From Actinobacteria bacterium OV320 (GTDB lineage Bacteria; Actinomycetota; Actinomycetes; Streptomycetales; Streptomycetaceae), in NCBI GenBank assembly GCA_001298545.1, contig LJCX01000010.1, positions 124,001 through 188,000 of the forward strand: a stretch of 64,000 bases of DNA. Direction: 5' to 3'. Below, piece by piece: positions 46,271 through 54,179 of this stretch; within the stretch, counting starts at the first letter, position 1, and every line of letters starts with the position of its first letter. Made by a program: the position numbers and the translations under genes. The notes under the pieces are model-generated. The model had not been told where the DNA came from. It did no database searches and saw only the letters and a program-made list of their open reading frames with translations.

Positions 46271-47551
46271 ATGTGTGCAGCACGGTGGGAACCCGGTGCA
46301 CTGGTGCTCCGGGCGAATCTGCGGCGCCAGGCGGGCCCGTTGGTGTCGTTGACCGTGGCGGCTCTGATCGCCGGCTTCGCCGTGTCCCAGTCCACGCATC
46401 GGTGGATCGAGATCGGCGAGAACCTCCACGAGGCCGCTTGCGGCTACGGCGGGGCGGCCGCCGTACTCCTGGCGAGCTGGCAGGGCGGCGCCGAGGTGCG
46501 CAGCGGAGCCGAGTGGATCCATGCGACAGCCGTTCGCGGAGTTCTGCCCCAGCGCTTGGCATGCCTTGCCTCAGGCGTCCTGTGGCCACTGACCGGATAC
46601 CTGCTGGCGGTCCTGGCCGTGCTCGTGTGGCCATACGCGGGACAGCCGTCCCACCGCCCGCCGTTCGACGCCATGACCGTCGACGCGGCGTCGATCGTGG
46701 CCGTCTCGTGCCTCGCCTACCTGGCCGGCCGTGCCGTCCCGCTCCCGGTGATTCCGTTCGTACTCGTCACGGCCCTGATCCTGTTCGGGCAGAGCTCCTG
46801 GTGGCTGGCGATCACCCATCCTGTAGAGATCAACTACACCGGGGACGCGCTTCCGCCCAGCACGTCCGGCTGGGTCCCGGTCCACCCTCATCTATGGCTG
46901 CCTTGGTGCAGAGTCCTGATATTCGCCGTCGTCGCGGCGGCCGCTGTCAGCTTCTGCGCGCGCTGCTGGAAGACGGCCGTCGTGCTGGTGGCGGTGGCCG
47001 GTACAGCGGCACTGGGATTGAATCTGACGCAGAAGGGCAGTGCCGCGATCTCGGCCGTCAACGCCTCCGAGATGCGATGCACGGGACGAGCGGCCGCGCT
47101 TTGCCTGCCGAAGGAGAACGAAGGCGCGCGGCGGCGTCTCCAGCCCCAGGTGGACCGGCTGGCCGGAAAGCTACGAGGCGTGCGCAGTGCCCCCTCCTAT
47201 TACGTGGTGAGCGACCAGAGCTACCGCTACGGAGACTGGGGGGCCGACGACCCGGCCGACACAGGCCCACGGGTCATCGGTATCGAGCTCTCCGCCGATG
47301 CCAGATCCCTCACCAGGGACATCGCCTGCCCGGATCTGTATATGGGGCTCCTGGAGGGAGCGGTGTTCGCCTGGTTGACCGACACCCCACCGGACAGCGT
47401 GCTCTACAGAGAGGAACAACTGCACCTCGTCCAGGTCCTGGACAGTCTTCCTCCGAAGCAGCGTGCGAACTGGCTCGACCGGTACCTCGAGGCCGTGCGG
47501 TTCGGGGAATCGCTGCCCGACATGCCCAACACCCCACGGTGGTCGTCATGA
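46271..47551 (+). CDS. ABC-associated membrane protein
   Basis: A 426-residue membrane protein with about six to seven hydrophobic segments in the first 270 residues (SLTVAALIAGFAVSQS, VLWPLTGYLLAVLAVLVWP, PVIPFVLVTALILFG, VLIFAVVAAAAVSF, VVLVAVAGTAALG) and a soluble C-terminal part of about 150 residues carrying three Cys (MRCTGRAAALCLP, DIACPD). The start is provisional. Its stop overlaps the start of the next gene (ATGA), so the three genes form one tight operon. By position it is a permease or accessory component of the ABC system; the family is not recognised. Confidence 0.75.
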   Translation: MCAARWEPGALVLRANLRRQAGPLVSLTVAALIAGFAVSQSTHRWIEIGENLHEAACGYGGAAAVLLASWQGGAEVRSGAEWIHATAVRGVLPQRLACLASGVLWPLTGYLLAVLAVLVWPYAGQPSHRPPFDAMTVDAASIVAVSCLAYLAGRAVPLPVIPFVLVTALILFGQSSWWLAITHPVEINYTGDALPPSTSGWVPVHPHLWLPWCRVLIFAVVAAAAVSFCARCWKTAVVLVAVAGTAALGLNLTQKGSAAISAVNASEMRCTGRAAALCLPKENEGARRRLQPQVDRLAGKLRGVRSAPSYYVVSDQSYRYGDWGADDPADTGPRVIGIELSADARSLTRDIACPDLYMGLLEGAVFAWLTDTPPDSVLYREEQLHLVQVLDSLPPKQRANWLDRYLEAVRFGESLPDMPNTPRWSS

Positions 47552-48192
47552 ACCCACGTCGGCTTCTTCCGGTGTGGCTGCGAGCCGTACCCGGCCTGCG
47601 GTGGCCCTGGCTGCTCGCCGTATCCGGAGTATGCGCGGCCGGCGTCTGGCTGGGGCGGGTCGCCGGCCGGGAGGACACCCTGGTGTTCCTGCTGCTGCTC
47701 GCCCCGCTGCTGCCCCTCGTATGGGTCGCCGTCAGCTACGGCGGCAAGGCCGACCCCTTCGCGCCGGTCGTCCGTACGACCCCGGCCGGAGGCCTGCGAC
47801 TGCTGCTCCTGCGGACCGGAGTCGTCCTGACCATCTCTCTCCCACTGCTCGCCGCCGCCGGCCTGGCCGGGTTGAGCGGCTCGCTCTGGGCGGCGGCCTG
47901 GCTGATGCCGTGCCTGACCCTCACCCTCGCCACGCTCGTTCTCAGCTCCTACGTCGGCTGCTTGCTCGGCGCCGGCGCGGTGGCCATCACGTGGTTTCTG
48001 GGAGTCTCGGCCCTCACCCGGCTGTCCGTACGGCCGGACCGGCAGGTCACTTCCTGGCGCCCCGTCCTTCTCAAAGTCCTCATGGATCTTGTCAACTTCG
48101 GTTCCCAGTTCCTCTGGGCGCTGGCCGCCGGCGTACTGACCCTTTTCCTCACCCTCCGCCGTGAGTCCTTCGACGACTTGAGGTCCCGATGA
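47548..48192 (+). CDS. ABC transporter membrane subunit
   Basis: A 214-residue protein with five to six hydrophobic helices (LLAVSGVCAAGVWLG, TLVFLLLLAPLLPLVWVAVS, VVLTISLPLLAAAGLAGLSG, MPCLTLTLATLVLSSYVGCL) and no soluble domain. The ATG overlaps the upstream stop and its own stop overlaps the ATP-binding gene. It resembles short ABC-2-type permease subunits in size and layout. Confidence 0.75.
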   Translation: MNPRRLLPVWLRAVPGLRWPWLLAVSGVCAAGVWLGRVAGREDTLVFLLLLAPLLPLVWVAVSYGGKADPFAPVVRTTPAGGLRLLLLRTGVVLTISLPLLAAAGLAGLSGSLWAAAWLMPCLTLTLATLVLSSYVGCLLGAGAVAITWFLGVSALTRLSVRPDRQVTSWRPVLLKVLMDLVNFGSQFLWALAAGVLTLFLTLRRESFDDLRSR

Positions 48193-48902
48193 TCAGCGCT
48201 CGCAGAGTGACCGTCCGCCACCGGCGCACCACCGCCGTCGACAGTCTCTATCTGGAGTTGCCCCACGGCGTCCACGGTCTGCTGGGGCCAAACGGTTCTG
48301 GGAAGAGTTCACTGCTTGCCGTGCTGGCGACGGCGACAGGTCCGGCCGAAGGCGAACTCAGGCTTCTGGGCAGGGATCCCGGCCGCCCCGCCGAACGGCG
48401 GGAGATCCGCCGCAGGCTCGGCTATCTGCCGCAGAAGTGTGAGATGTTCCGCGGATTCACGGTCCGCGAGTGTGTCGGCTATGCCGCGTGGCTGAAGGAC
48501 ATGCCCACCCGTACAGGGGCACCGGCGGTAGAGCGCGCGGTGGAGAGAGTCGGCCTGAGCGCCCGTATCGACAAGAAGTACCGCTCCCTTTCCGGCGGTA
48601 TGCAACGCCGCGTCGGGATCGCTCAGGCCTTGGTGAACCGGCCGGAACTCCTGCTCCTCGACGAGCCGACGAACGGCCTCGACCCAGCACAGCGCGACCA
48701 ACTGCACCTGCTGCTGAAGGAACTGAGCGCCACAACCGCGGTCGTCATGGCCACCCATCTGATGGAGGACGTGGAGGGTTGCTGCAACAGCGTGGTCGTG
48801 CTCAAGGACGGGCGCAAACGGTTCGCCGGGTCGCTGGACGAGCTGCGCTCGGCGGGCGGCTACACACGAGTGATCGCAGACGGCCCGGACGGCCGACCGT
48901 GA
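48189..48902 (+). CDS. ABC transporter ATP-binding protein
   Basis: A 237-residue ABC ATPase with Walker A GPNGSGKSS (about residue 35), Q-loop YLPQKCEMF, signature LSGGMQRR, Walker B LLLLDEPT and switch His in MATHLME. It is of the exporter (ABC-2) type that pairs with separate permeases. Overlaps the preceding permease by four bases. With the two membrane proteins it should form an export or membrane-remodelling complex of unknown cargo. No lantibiotic or other peptide gene is adjacent. Confidence 0.93.
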   Translation: MISARRVTVRHRRTTAVDSLYLELPHGVHGLLGPNGSGKSSLLAVLATATGPAEGELRLLGRDPGRPAERREIRRRLGYLPQKCEMFRGFTVRECVGYAAWLKDMPTRTGAPAVERAVERVGLSARIDKKYRSLSGGMQRRVGIAQALVNRPELLLLDEPTNGLDPAQRDQLHLLLKELSATTAVVMATHLMEDVEGCCNSVVVLKDGRKRFAGSLDELRSAGGYTRVIADGPDGRP

Positions 48903-49118
48903 CAGCCGCACGGAAGCCGCCGGAAGCAGTGCGGCGGCCCAGAACTTGCTGCTGATCACCGGCACACGGACTCGGTGCGTAGCCTCGTCCCCCAGAGAGC
49001 GACCCCGAGTCCGCCGTGCCCGCTGCCGACCGGGGGAGTGGGAGCGGAGCCGGGAGGCATGACGGCCCTGTACGCGACTGGCATCGGGCACGCCGACCGG
49101 TCCCGTAGCGTGCGGCGC

Positions 49119-49985
49119 ATGCGCTTCCGCTGGGACTGGCTCGCCCCCGTCATGCCCGTGCCGTACGTGCCGACCCTCGGGCCCGTCCACCCCGACGAAC
49201 CGCTGCACGACCTGTTCGCGGCCGTCGTCGAGAACGCCGGGACCGGCCGCTTCCTGCCCCACGACAAAGACTGCCGGTGGGCGGACCACAAAGCGGAGCG
49301 CGTGCTCGTCGACGCCATCGAGCACGGTCGGCGGCAGACCCTCATGCCGACGCTCCTCGATCGCGGGCCGGTCACCGTCCGCGTCCACGTCTACGGAACC
49401 GCCCCCGACAGCCTGACCGCCGGCGCTGACCTCGCCCGCAAGCTCGCCGCCGACCACGGGGCCGACCGAGCCCGCGTCGTCTCGTTCCTCGCCCCCGGTC
49501 GGCCCGACGTCCATGCCCGGGGCACCCGCGTCCAGCTGAAGGACTTCACCACGGGCCCCGGCCCCGCACCCTACGTCCGGACGCGGGAGTACGAACAGCT
49601 CCCTGACCCCTCGCGGTTCGCCGCCTTCGCTGAGCAGATGACGGCCGACGGCTTCACGTTCCTCTACGACCGGATGCGCGTCGACACCGTCGGCCCGGTC
49701 CTCACCCTCCTCGACGGGGACACCGTGGCCGGCGCCATCGGACCGATGGAGACGATGCCCGACGCCACCAGGCGACCCCGCCTGCTCCCGCAGTACTTCG
49801 GCGTCCTCCCGGCGCACCGCGGCCTCGGGTACGGCCGGGCCCTGTGGCGCGCGGCGATGCACTGGGGGTACCGACACGGCGCCGCGTACCAGCTGCTCCA
49901 GACCGAGGTGGGCGGCGCCTCCGACCGCCTGTGCGCGGGCGAGGGGTTGACGTCCCTCGGGATCGTGAACCAGCAGGACGCCTAG
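49119..49985 (+). CDS. GNAT-family acetyltransferase
   Basis: A 288-residue protein whose last 90 residues form a GNAT domain with the acetyl-CoA loop YFGVLPAHRGLGYGRALWR (Q/RxxGxG/A type) and the following helix (YQLLQTEVGG). The N-terminal 180 residues are of unknown function and may be a degenerate second GNAT repeat. ATG 49119 (RFRWDWLAP) is chosen; an in-frame ATG at 49059 has GGGAGG too close to be useful. The substrate is unknown. Confidence 0.8.
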   Translation: MRFRWDWLAPVMPVPYVPTLGPVHPDEPLHDLFAAVVENAGTGRFLPHDKDCRWADHKAERVLVDAIEHGRRQTLMPTLLDRGPVTVRVHVYGTAPDSLTAGADLARKLAADHGADRARVVSFLAPGRPDVHARGTRVQLKDFTTGPGPAPYVRTREYEQLPDPSRFAAFAEQMTADGFTFLYDRMRVDTVGPVLTLLDGDTVAGAIGPMETMPDATRRPRLLPQYFGVLPAHRGLGYGRALWRAAMHWGYRHGAAYQLLQTEVGGASDRLCAGEGLTSLGIVNQQDA

Positions 49986-50426
49986 ACGGCTTCCCTGGCG
50001 GGCGGCGTCTTCGGCATCTTGCGACGGCCAGGTGCCCGGCCACTCCGGCTGGGACTACACCGACAGCACCGGCCGGCGCACGGTCGCGGTCTTCACCACG
50101 ACCGGCTTCGGCATCGCGAACCCCAAGACCGGCGTCGCAGACCAAGCCCTGCTGTCTACAGACGAGGCAGTTCCGCCTCCTTCGCGTCCCGTGTCTCGGC
50201 GCGCACGACCCGATGGTCGACGTCGAGCAAGGACACTTGTCCCTCAGCGCGGGGAACGTCCGGTTTCACCGGATGGCGATGTACGTATCCGAGTTCTGGC
50301 AACACCCACGGTCCTGCGGTGGGAGCCTGGGGGCACTCTGCGGGTTTGAGAGCGCGATGGTGCCACCGAAGTCCGAGGTCGATCTGTACGCGGTGAACAG
50401 AAACCTTCCAGACAGGAGCCCATTCG
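49986..50426. other. Intergenic with enzyme remnant
   Basis: Apart from the hydrolase-like piece at 50032-50157, these 441 bp hold no supported gene. The 3' end serves as the RidA upstream region. Confidence 0.35.
50032..50157 (+). pseudogene. Serine hydrolase C-terminal remnant
   Basis: About 40 codons read PGHSGWDYTDSTGRRTVAVF and then TGFGIANPKTGVADQAL. The GHSG stretch followed by DSTGRRTVAV strands resembles the C-terminal catalytic region (KTG/HTG-type) of beta-lactamase-fold serine hydrolases. The rest of the gene is absent. Assignment is tentative. Confidence 0.35.
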
Positions 50427-50807
50427 ATGCCCCGAAGAATCATCTCCACCCCCGATGCGCCGGAGTACACCGGCTACAGCCAGGCGGTCAAGGTCGGCAA
50501 CACGGTCTACGTCGCCGGAACGGTCGGGGTCGACCTGGCGACGGGTGAGCTTGCAGGACCCACGGTCCAGGAGCAGACCCGCCAGTCGTTGCGCAACTGT
50601 CAGACGATCCTGCGCGCCGGTGGAGCCGAGCTGAGCGACGCCGTCATGGTCCACACCTTGCTGATGCGCCCCGAAGATGCCGACGGAGTCATCGAGGTCT
50701 TCGAGGAGTTCTTCCCCGACGTGCGGCCCCCGCGCTGCGTGAGCAAGCTCGGTGTGGACCGGCCAGGCATCCTGGTGTCGATTGCCATGGTGGCCGTCAC
50801 GGAATGA
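50427..50807 (+). CDS. RidA/YjgF-family deaminase
   Basis: A 126-residue RidA-type protein, a cytosolic trimer that hydrolyses reactive enamine/imine intermediates to keto acids. It has GYSQAVKVGNTVYVAGTVGVD at the N-terminus and the conserved Arg/Cys stretch VRPPRCVSKLGVDRPGILV near the end. ATG 50427 has AGGAG. It is convergent with a nitroreductase remnant. Some members of this family have other roles in catabolism. Confidence 0.92.
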   Translation: MPRRIISTPDAPEYTGYSQAVKVGNTVYVAGTVGVDLATGELAGPTVQEQTRQSLRNCQTILRAGGAELSDAVMVHTLLMRPEDADGVIEVFEEFFPDVRPPRCVSKLGVDRPGILVSIAMVAVTE

Positions 50808-50848
50808 GCGATCCCTCACGCTGAGGTTGTGCGTCATCATGATCAGGA

Positions 50849-51168
50849 TCAGTCCTGCGGAGTGAGCAGGACGATCGGGATTTCGCGGTCGGTCTTCCGT
50901 GCGTACTGGTCGTACAGCGGGAAGATGCGCGCCATCTGGGGCCAGAGGGATCACGCTCGGCCGGGGTCGCGACCCGGGCGTGAGCGGTGAACCGACGGCC
51001 GCCGACCTGCACTCCGACACTCGGGTCCGCCCGGAGGTTCTTGAACCACGCCGGATCCTCGTCGGCACCACCCTTGGACGCGACGACGACGAAGTCCTCG
51101 TCTGCGGTGCCGTAGATCAGGCATGTGCGGCGCGGAATGCCGCTCCTGCGTCCGGTCGTGGCGAGCAC
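50849..51168 (-). pseudogene. F420-dependent nitroreductase (DDN-type) remnant
   Basis: Minus strand: LATTGRRSGIPRRTCLIYG, DFVVVASKGGADEDPAWFKN, NLRADPSVGVQVGGRRF are typical of deazaflavin-dependent nitroreductases. After VATPAERDP the frame breaks; adding one C there restores MARIFPLYDQYARKTDREIP and VLLTPQD with a stop at 50849. The first 35 residues of a normal member are also missing, the piece beginning right after the stop of the upstream small gene. It is therefore truncated and probably dead. Confidence 0.7.
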
Positions 51169-51180
51169 GAGCGTCGCTAG

Positions 51181-51417
51181 TTACTGCCGAACCGTACTTG
51201 TGGTCACGATGTCGATGGCCACTTGAAGCGGTGTCTCCGCTGTCCCCAGCAGGGCCCGGGTGATGGCGATCGCCTGGATGATGCTCACACCGCCCTCGGC
51301 CAGCAAGGCCTGGACAGCCTCCATCCCGTCATTTTCGAGGACCGGTCGGGACTGTTCGACCAGCGCGACCCACCGTGCGGCCTCCTCGGGGCGTAGTCCG
51401 GCGATGTGGTCGAACAT
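51181..51417 (-). CDS. Small helical protein, unknown
   Basis: A 78-residue mostly helical protein (FDHIAGLRPEEAARWVALVE, GGVSIIQAIAITRALLGTAE). ATG 51417 follows GGGAAGAAG; an in-frame GTG at 51456 has no good site. It lacks Cys and membrane segments. Directly followed by the nitroreductase remnant. The family is unknown. Confidence 0.55.
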   Translation of the reverse strand: MFDHIAGLRPEEAARWVALVEQSRPVLENDGMEAVQALLAEGGVSIIQAIAITRALLGTAETPLQVAIDIVTTSTVRQ

Positions 51418-51581
51418 GGCTTCTTCTTCCCGTGCTGAGCCGATGGGATCACTCACGAATCGTCAGAGCTGCTCGCTGCACTCAGGACTTGCGACTTGCA
51501 CCGCGTCAACGAATCGAAGGCGTTCGTCGAACTGGAGCGCCGGCCGAATCCGGATCTGATCCTTTGAAAGATACTCGGCGA

Positions 51582-51619
51582 GGGTTGGGAGCAGCCGCTC
51601 GAACGGCTGCTCCCAACCC
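51582..51619 (-). terminator. Hairpin terminator
   Basis: Sixteen-base perfect arms (GGGTTGGGAGCAGCCG at 51582-51597 and complement at 51604-51619) with a 6-nt loop, 10 bp beyond the stop of the minus-strand secreted-protein gene. Confidence 0.8.
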
Positions 51620-51629
51620 CCCGGGCCGG

Positions 51630-53000
51630 TCAGTTGACGGTCAGGACCGCCGTGTTGTTCGTGAGGTCCGGGTCGAAGTCGAAGGGGGGCTGGCCGAACT
51701 CGCCGAACGAGGGATGGATGCTCACGGCACCGGTCGCACCTGGCACCACGGTGTCGACGCGCACGGAGAACGCGAACGTGCGCTGTGTGTCCTCCAGCAC
51801 CCAGTACCGCAGGTCGCAGTCGTAGCGCGGGGCGCCCGTCTGCTTCGGGTAGTAGCCACCGGCGAGGGTGCGGGGGGAGCAGCCGGACGGCACGCCGGTG
51901 ACCCTGGTGCCCTCGGGCACGATCAGCCGGACCTCGGCGACCGGGTCGCCGGAGCCGAGGTGTGCGAACCAGGCCGGGCCGCTGTCCTTGAAGGTGAGCT
52001 CGGCCGTGGCCGTCTCGCCCGCCGCACCGGAGATGGAGTCACCGGTCACGGAGAAGTCCGCGGTGTTCTCCACGCCGATCTGGAGGGCCACGTAGTCGTT
52101 CCCGGAGTCGATGTCCTGGGCGCCGTGGCCCGGTTCGACGTCGATGTCGAGCCGCTCGTTCAGCGCGCGCGGGGCGAGTCGCACCGTCAGCGGCTCGGGC
52201 AGCTCGAAGGAGTCGCCCGGCGCCAGCACCTGGTCGAACGTGCAGCTCGCCATGCTCGACGGCGCATAGTCGTTGCCGTCCGTCACGGTGTAGGTACAGG
52301 CGTCGTACCGGGTCAGATCCGTCAGGCCGTACGAGGCGTACAGCTGGACGGTGAACCCGTTCGCGCTCTCGTTGCCGTTGTTGGTGATCTTCAACGGGAT
52401 CGTCCGTTCGTCGCCGGGCTGACCGCCCTCGCTGTCGGCGATGGGATCGATGGTGAGGTCGGGCCCGGTGCCGACGGTGAGTGTGGTTTCGGAGCTCTCG
52501 TGCGGCGCGGTGAGCGTGCCGTCGGGGCCGCCGGTGGCCGTCGCCTCGTAGGTGATCCTGCCCTGTGCGCCGACTGCGGCGCCGTCGGCCGCGCGGACCG
52601 TCAGGAGCACCTGGTTCTCGTAATCGCCATCGATCACGGGGACCACGGGAATGTCGCACACCGCACTCGTGCCGCTCGGCGTGCAGTTGTCAGGCCAGGT
52701 CACCTCGGCGACCCCGGTGAGTTCGGAGACGTCGACGGTGAGCCTGCCGTCGGTCACCGTGAAGTTCGCGTTGTCGTGGTAGATGCCGACGCCGAGGGGG
52801 CGGGACTGCGGCTGGCCACCGTCGATGCCGAGCGGCAGCGTCTGCTCGTACGGCTCGTCGATCGACAACTGGTCGGTCTGCGGCGGGTCGTCGTCAGCGA
52901 ACGCGGGCGAGGCAAGGGTGGCGGTCAACAGGCCGACCGCCACCGCTACGGCGGCGCCGGATCTCAGGCGTAACGGGCGTCCAGTGGCGAACAGTCTCAT
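51630..53000 (-). CDS. Secreted multi-domain beta protein
   Basis: A 456-residue exported protein. Signal peptide with basic start and AFADDD cleavage region (residues about 1-34). The remainder is acidic, beta-rich and built of Ig-like/DUF11-type segments (VTWPDNCTPSGTSAVCD, IPLKITNNGNESANGFTVQL, CTYTVTDGNDY, DLTNNTAVLTV). Several Cys pairs suggest disulfides. No sortase motif or C-terminal helix is seen, so it is probably released. ATG 53000 is chosen. The role is unknown; adhesive or structural. Confidence 0.75.
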   Translation of the reverse strand: MRLFATGRPLRLRSGAAVAVAVGLLTATLASPAFADDDPPQTDQLSIDEPYEQTLPLGIDGGQPQSRPLGVGIYHDNANFTVTDGRLTVDVSELTGVAEVTWPDNCTPSGTSAVCDIPVVPVIDGDYENQVLLTVRAADGAAVGAQGRITYEATATGGPDGTLTAPHESSETTLTVGTGPDLTIDPIADSEGGQPGDERTIPLKITNNGNESANGFTVQLYASYGLTDLTRYDACTYTVTDGNDYAPSSMASCTFDQVLAPGDSFELPEPLTVRLAPRALNERLDIDVEPGHGAQDIDSGNDYVALQIGVENTADFSVTGDSISGAAGETATAELTFKDSGPAWFAHLGSGDPVAEVRLIVPEGTRVTGVPSGCSPRTLAGGYYPKQTGAPRYDCDLRYWVLEDTQRTFAFSVRVDTVVPGATGAVSIHPSFGEFGQPPFDFDPDLTNNTAVLTVN

Positions 53001-53210
53001 TGCTACCCCCAAGGGTGTGGTCACGCGACTGACGCGCCGACAGCCCCGGCGCACCGGCAGGATCATCACATGACACGGCGGCCCGCCGCGCCCGGGTTTT
53101 CCAGCCCTGTCGGAGGGCAGAGCTGGGACGGGGAGCTCCAGGGGTGGTGCCTCGAGCGTTGCTCGCCATGACAAGCTGTGCTTTCCACTGCCCAGTCCCA
53201 GGAGGTCACC

Positions 53211-53453
53211 ATGGCCGCAGAGTCTGCATTGCCCGAGGGCTCGGAGCCGGTTGACGGCGAGAGCCGTGCCCTCTCGCCCGACGGCGACGGTCAGGACGAC
53301 TTGAAGCGCAAGTTCCGGGAGGCCCTGGAGCGCAAGCGGGGTAAGCAGGCGGACGCCGCCGACCTCGCTGCGAACACCGACACGTCGAAGATCCACGGCG
53401 CGCACGGCCCGGCCGCGAGTCAGCGGTCGTTCCGTCGAAAGAGCGGTGGCTGA
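53211..53453 (+). CDS. DUF5302 family protein
   Basis: An 80-residue charged, probably unstructured protein with a conserved core DDLKRKFREALERKRGK followed by SKIHGAHGPA and a basic end RSFRRKSGG, the pattern of actinobacterial DUF5302 proteins. ATG 53211 is preceded by AGGAGG. The last 17 bases before and around the stop are repeated 5 bases later (GAGCGGTGGCTGAGTCC at 53442-53458 and 53464-53480). The function is unknown. Confidence 0.85.
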   Translation: MAAESALPEGSEPVDGESRALSPDGDGQDDLKRKFREALERKRGKQADAADLAANTDTSKIHGAHGPAASQRSFRRKSGG

Positions 53454-54179
53454 GTCCAAAGGGAGCGGTGGCTGAGTCCCAACGGTCCATAGACGGAACT
53501 CGGCAGGTTCAGGCGACGGCTGCGAGGTTGTGGGCCGAGTTCCGCTGGGCTTCGACGCCGCCGTGCTCTACGCCTACACACCGCTTCAGCCGAATTTCGC
53601 CGGGGCGACCGCGTCCGGGCTGCCCTCCCCGTCGGGCAGCCCGGCCGGCCTCGCCGCCGAACCGAGCGTGTACGCGATGCACTTGGGGACAGTCACCTGC
53701 GGCGACAAAGTCGGCGCCTGCTGGAGCAGGCGCGGCGGAAACACGTGATGGTGCACGCGGCGCGGACCGCGGTGGGGTCGGCTGAGCACTTCAAGCGCAG
53801 TGCCGCCCCGTTGCCCTACGGGCGCCGCTGGACCGGCCGTACGCCCTGGTCGCCGATGAGACAGGCGGGTCCGGCGGAACGCGAGATGTTCGAGCGCACC
53901 AGTGCCGCCGGTCGGCTGTCCGCGATCGTCCAGAACTCCTGGCGTGGCCGGGCGCCAGCCAGAAGATGCTCGCGTTCTTCCGACAGCGCTCACATCAGTC
54001 CCAGTGGCCGGCAGAAGCCAGAAGCCAGAAGCCGGCCCTCGGGGGAGCGGGGATGTTCTCGTCGGTCCGGGACGACCACAAGGATCTCCAGGCGCCTGCC
54101 GCTGGCGCAGGTCGTCCTTCGGCTCGCGCCGAACAGGTCACGCTCGCCGTGTGGTGGGTGGTCCTGGTAGGAAGTTCCC
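53454..54179. other. Gene-poor stretch with decayed pieces
   Basis: No complete gene. Short frames with coding-like composition occur at about 53530-53600 (GFDAAVLYAYTPLQPNFA) and 53745-53940 (MVHAARTAVGSAEHFKRSA, EREMFERTSAAGRLSAIV), in different frames, suggesting remnants of one or two genes that I cannot name. Confidence 0.4.
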
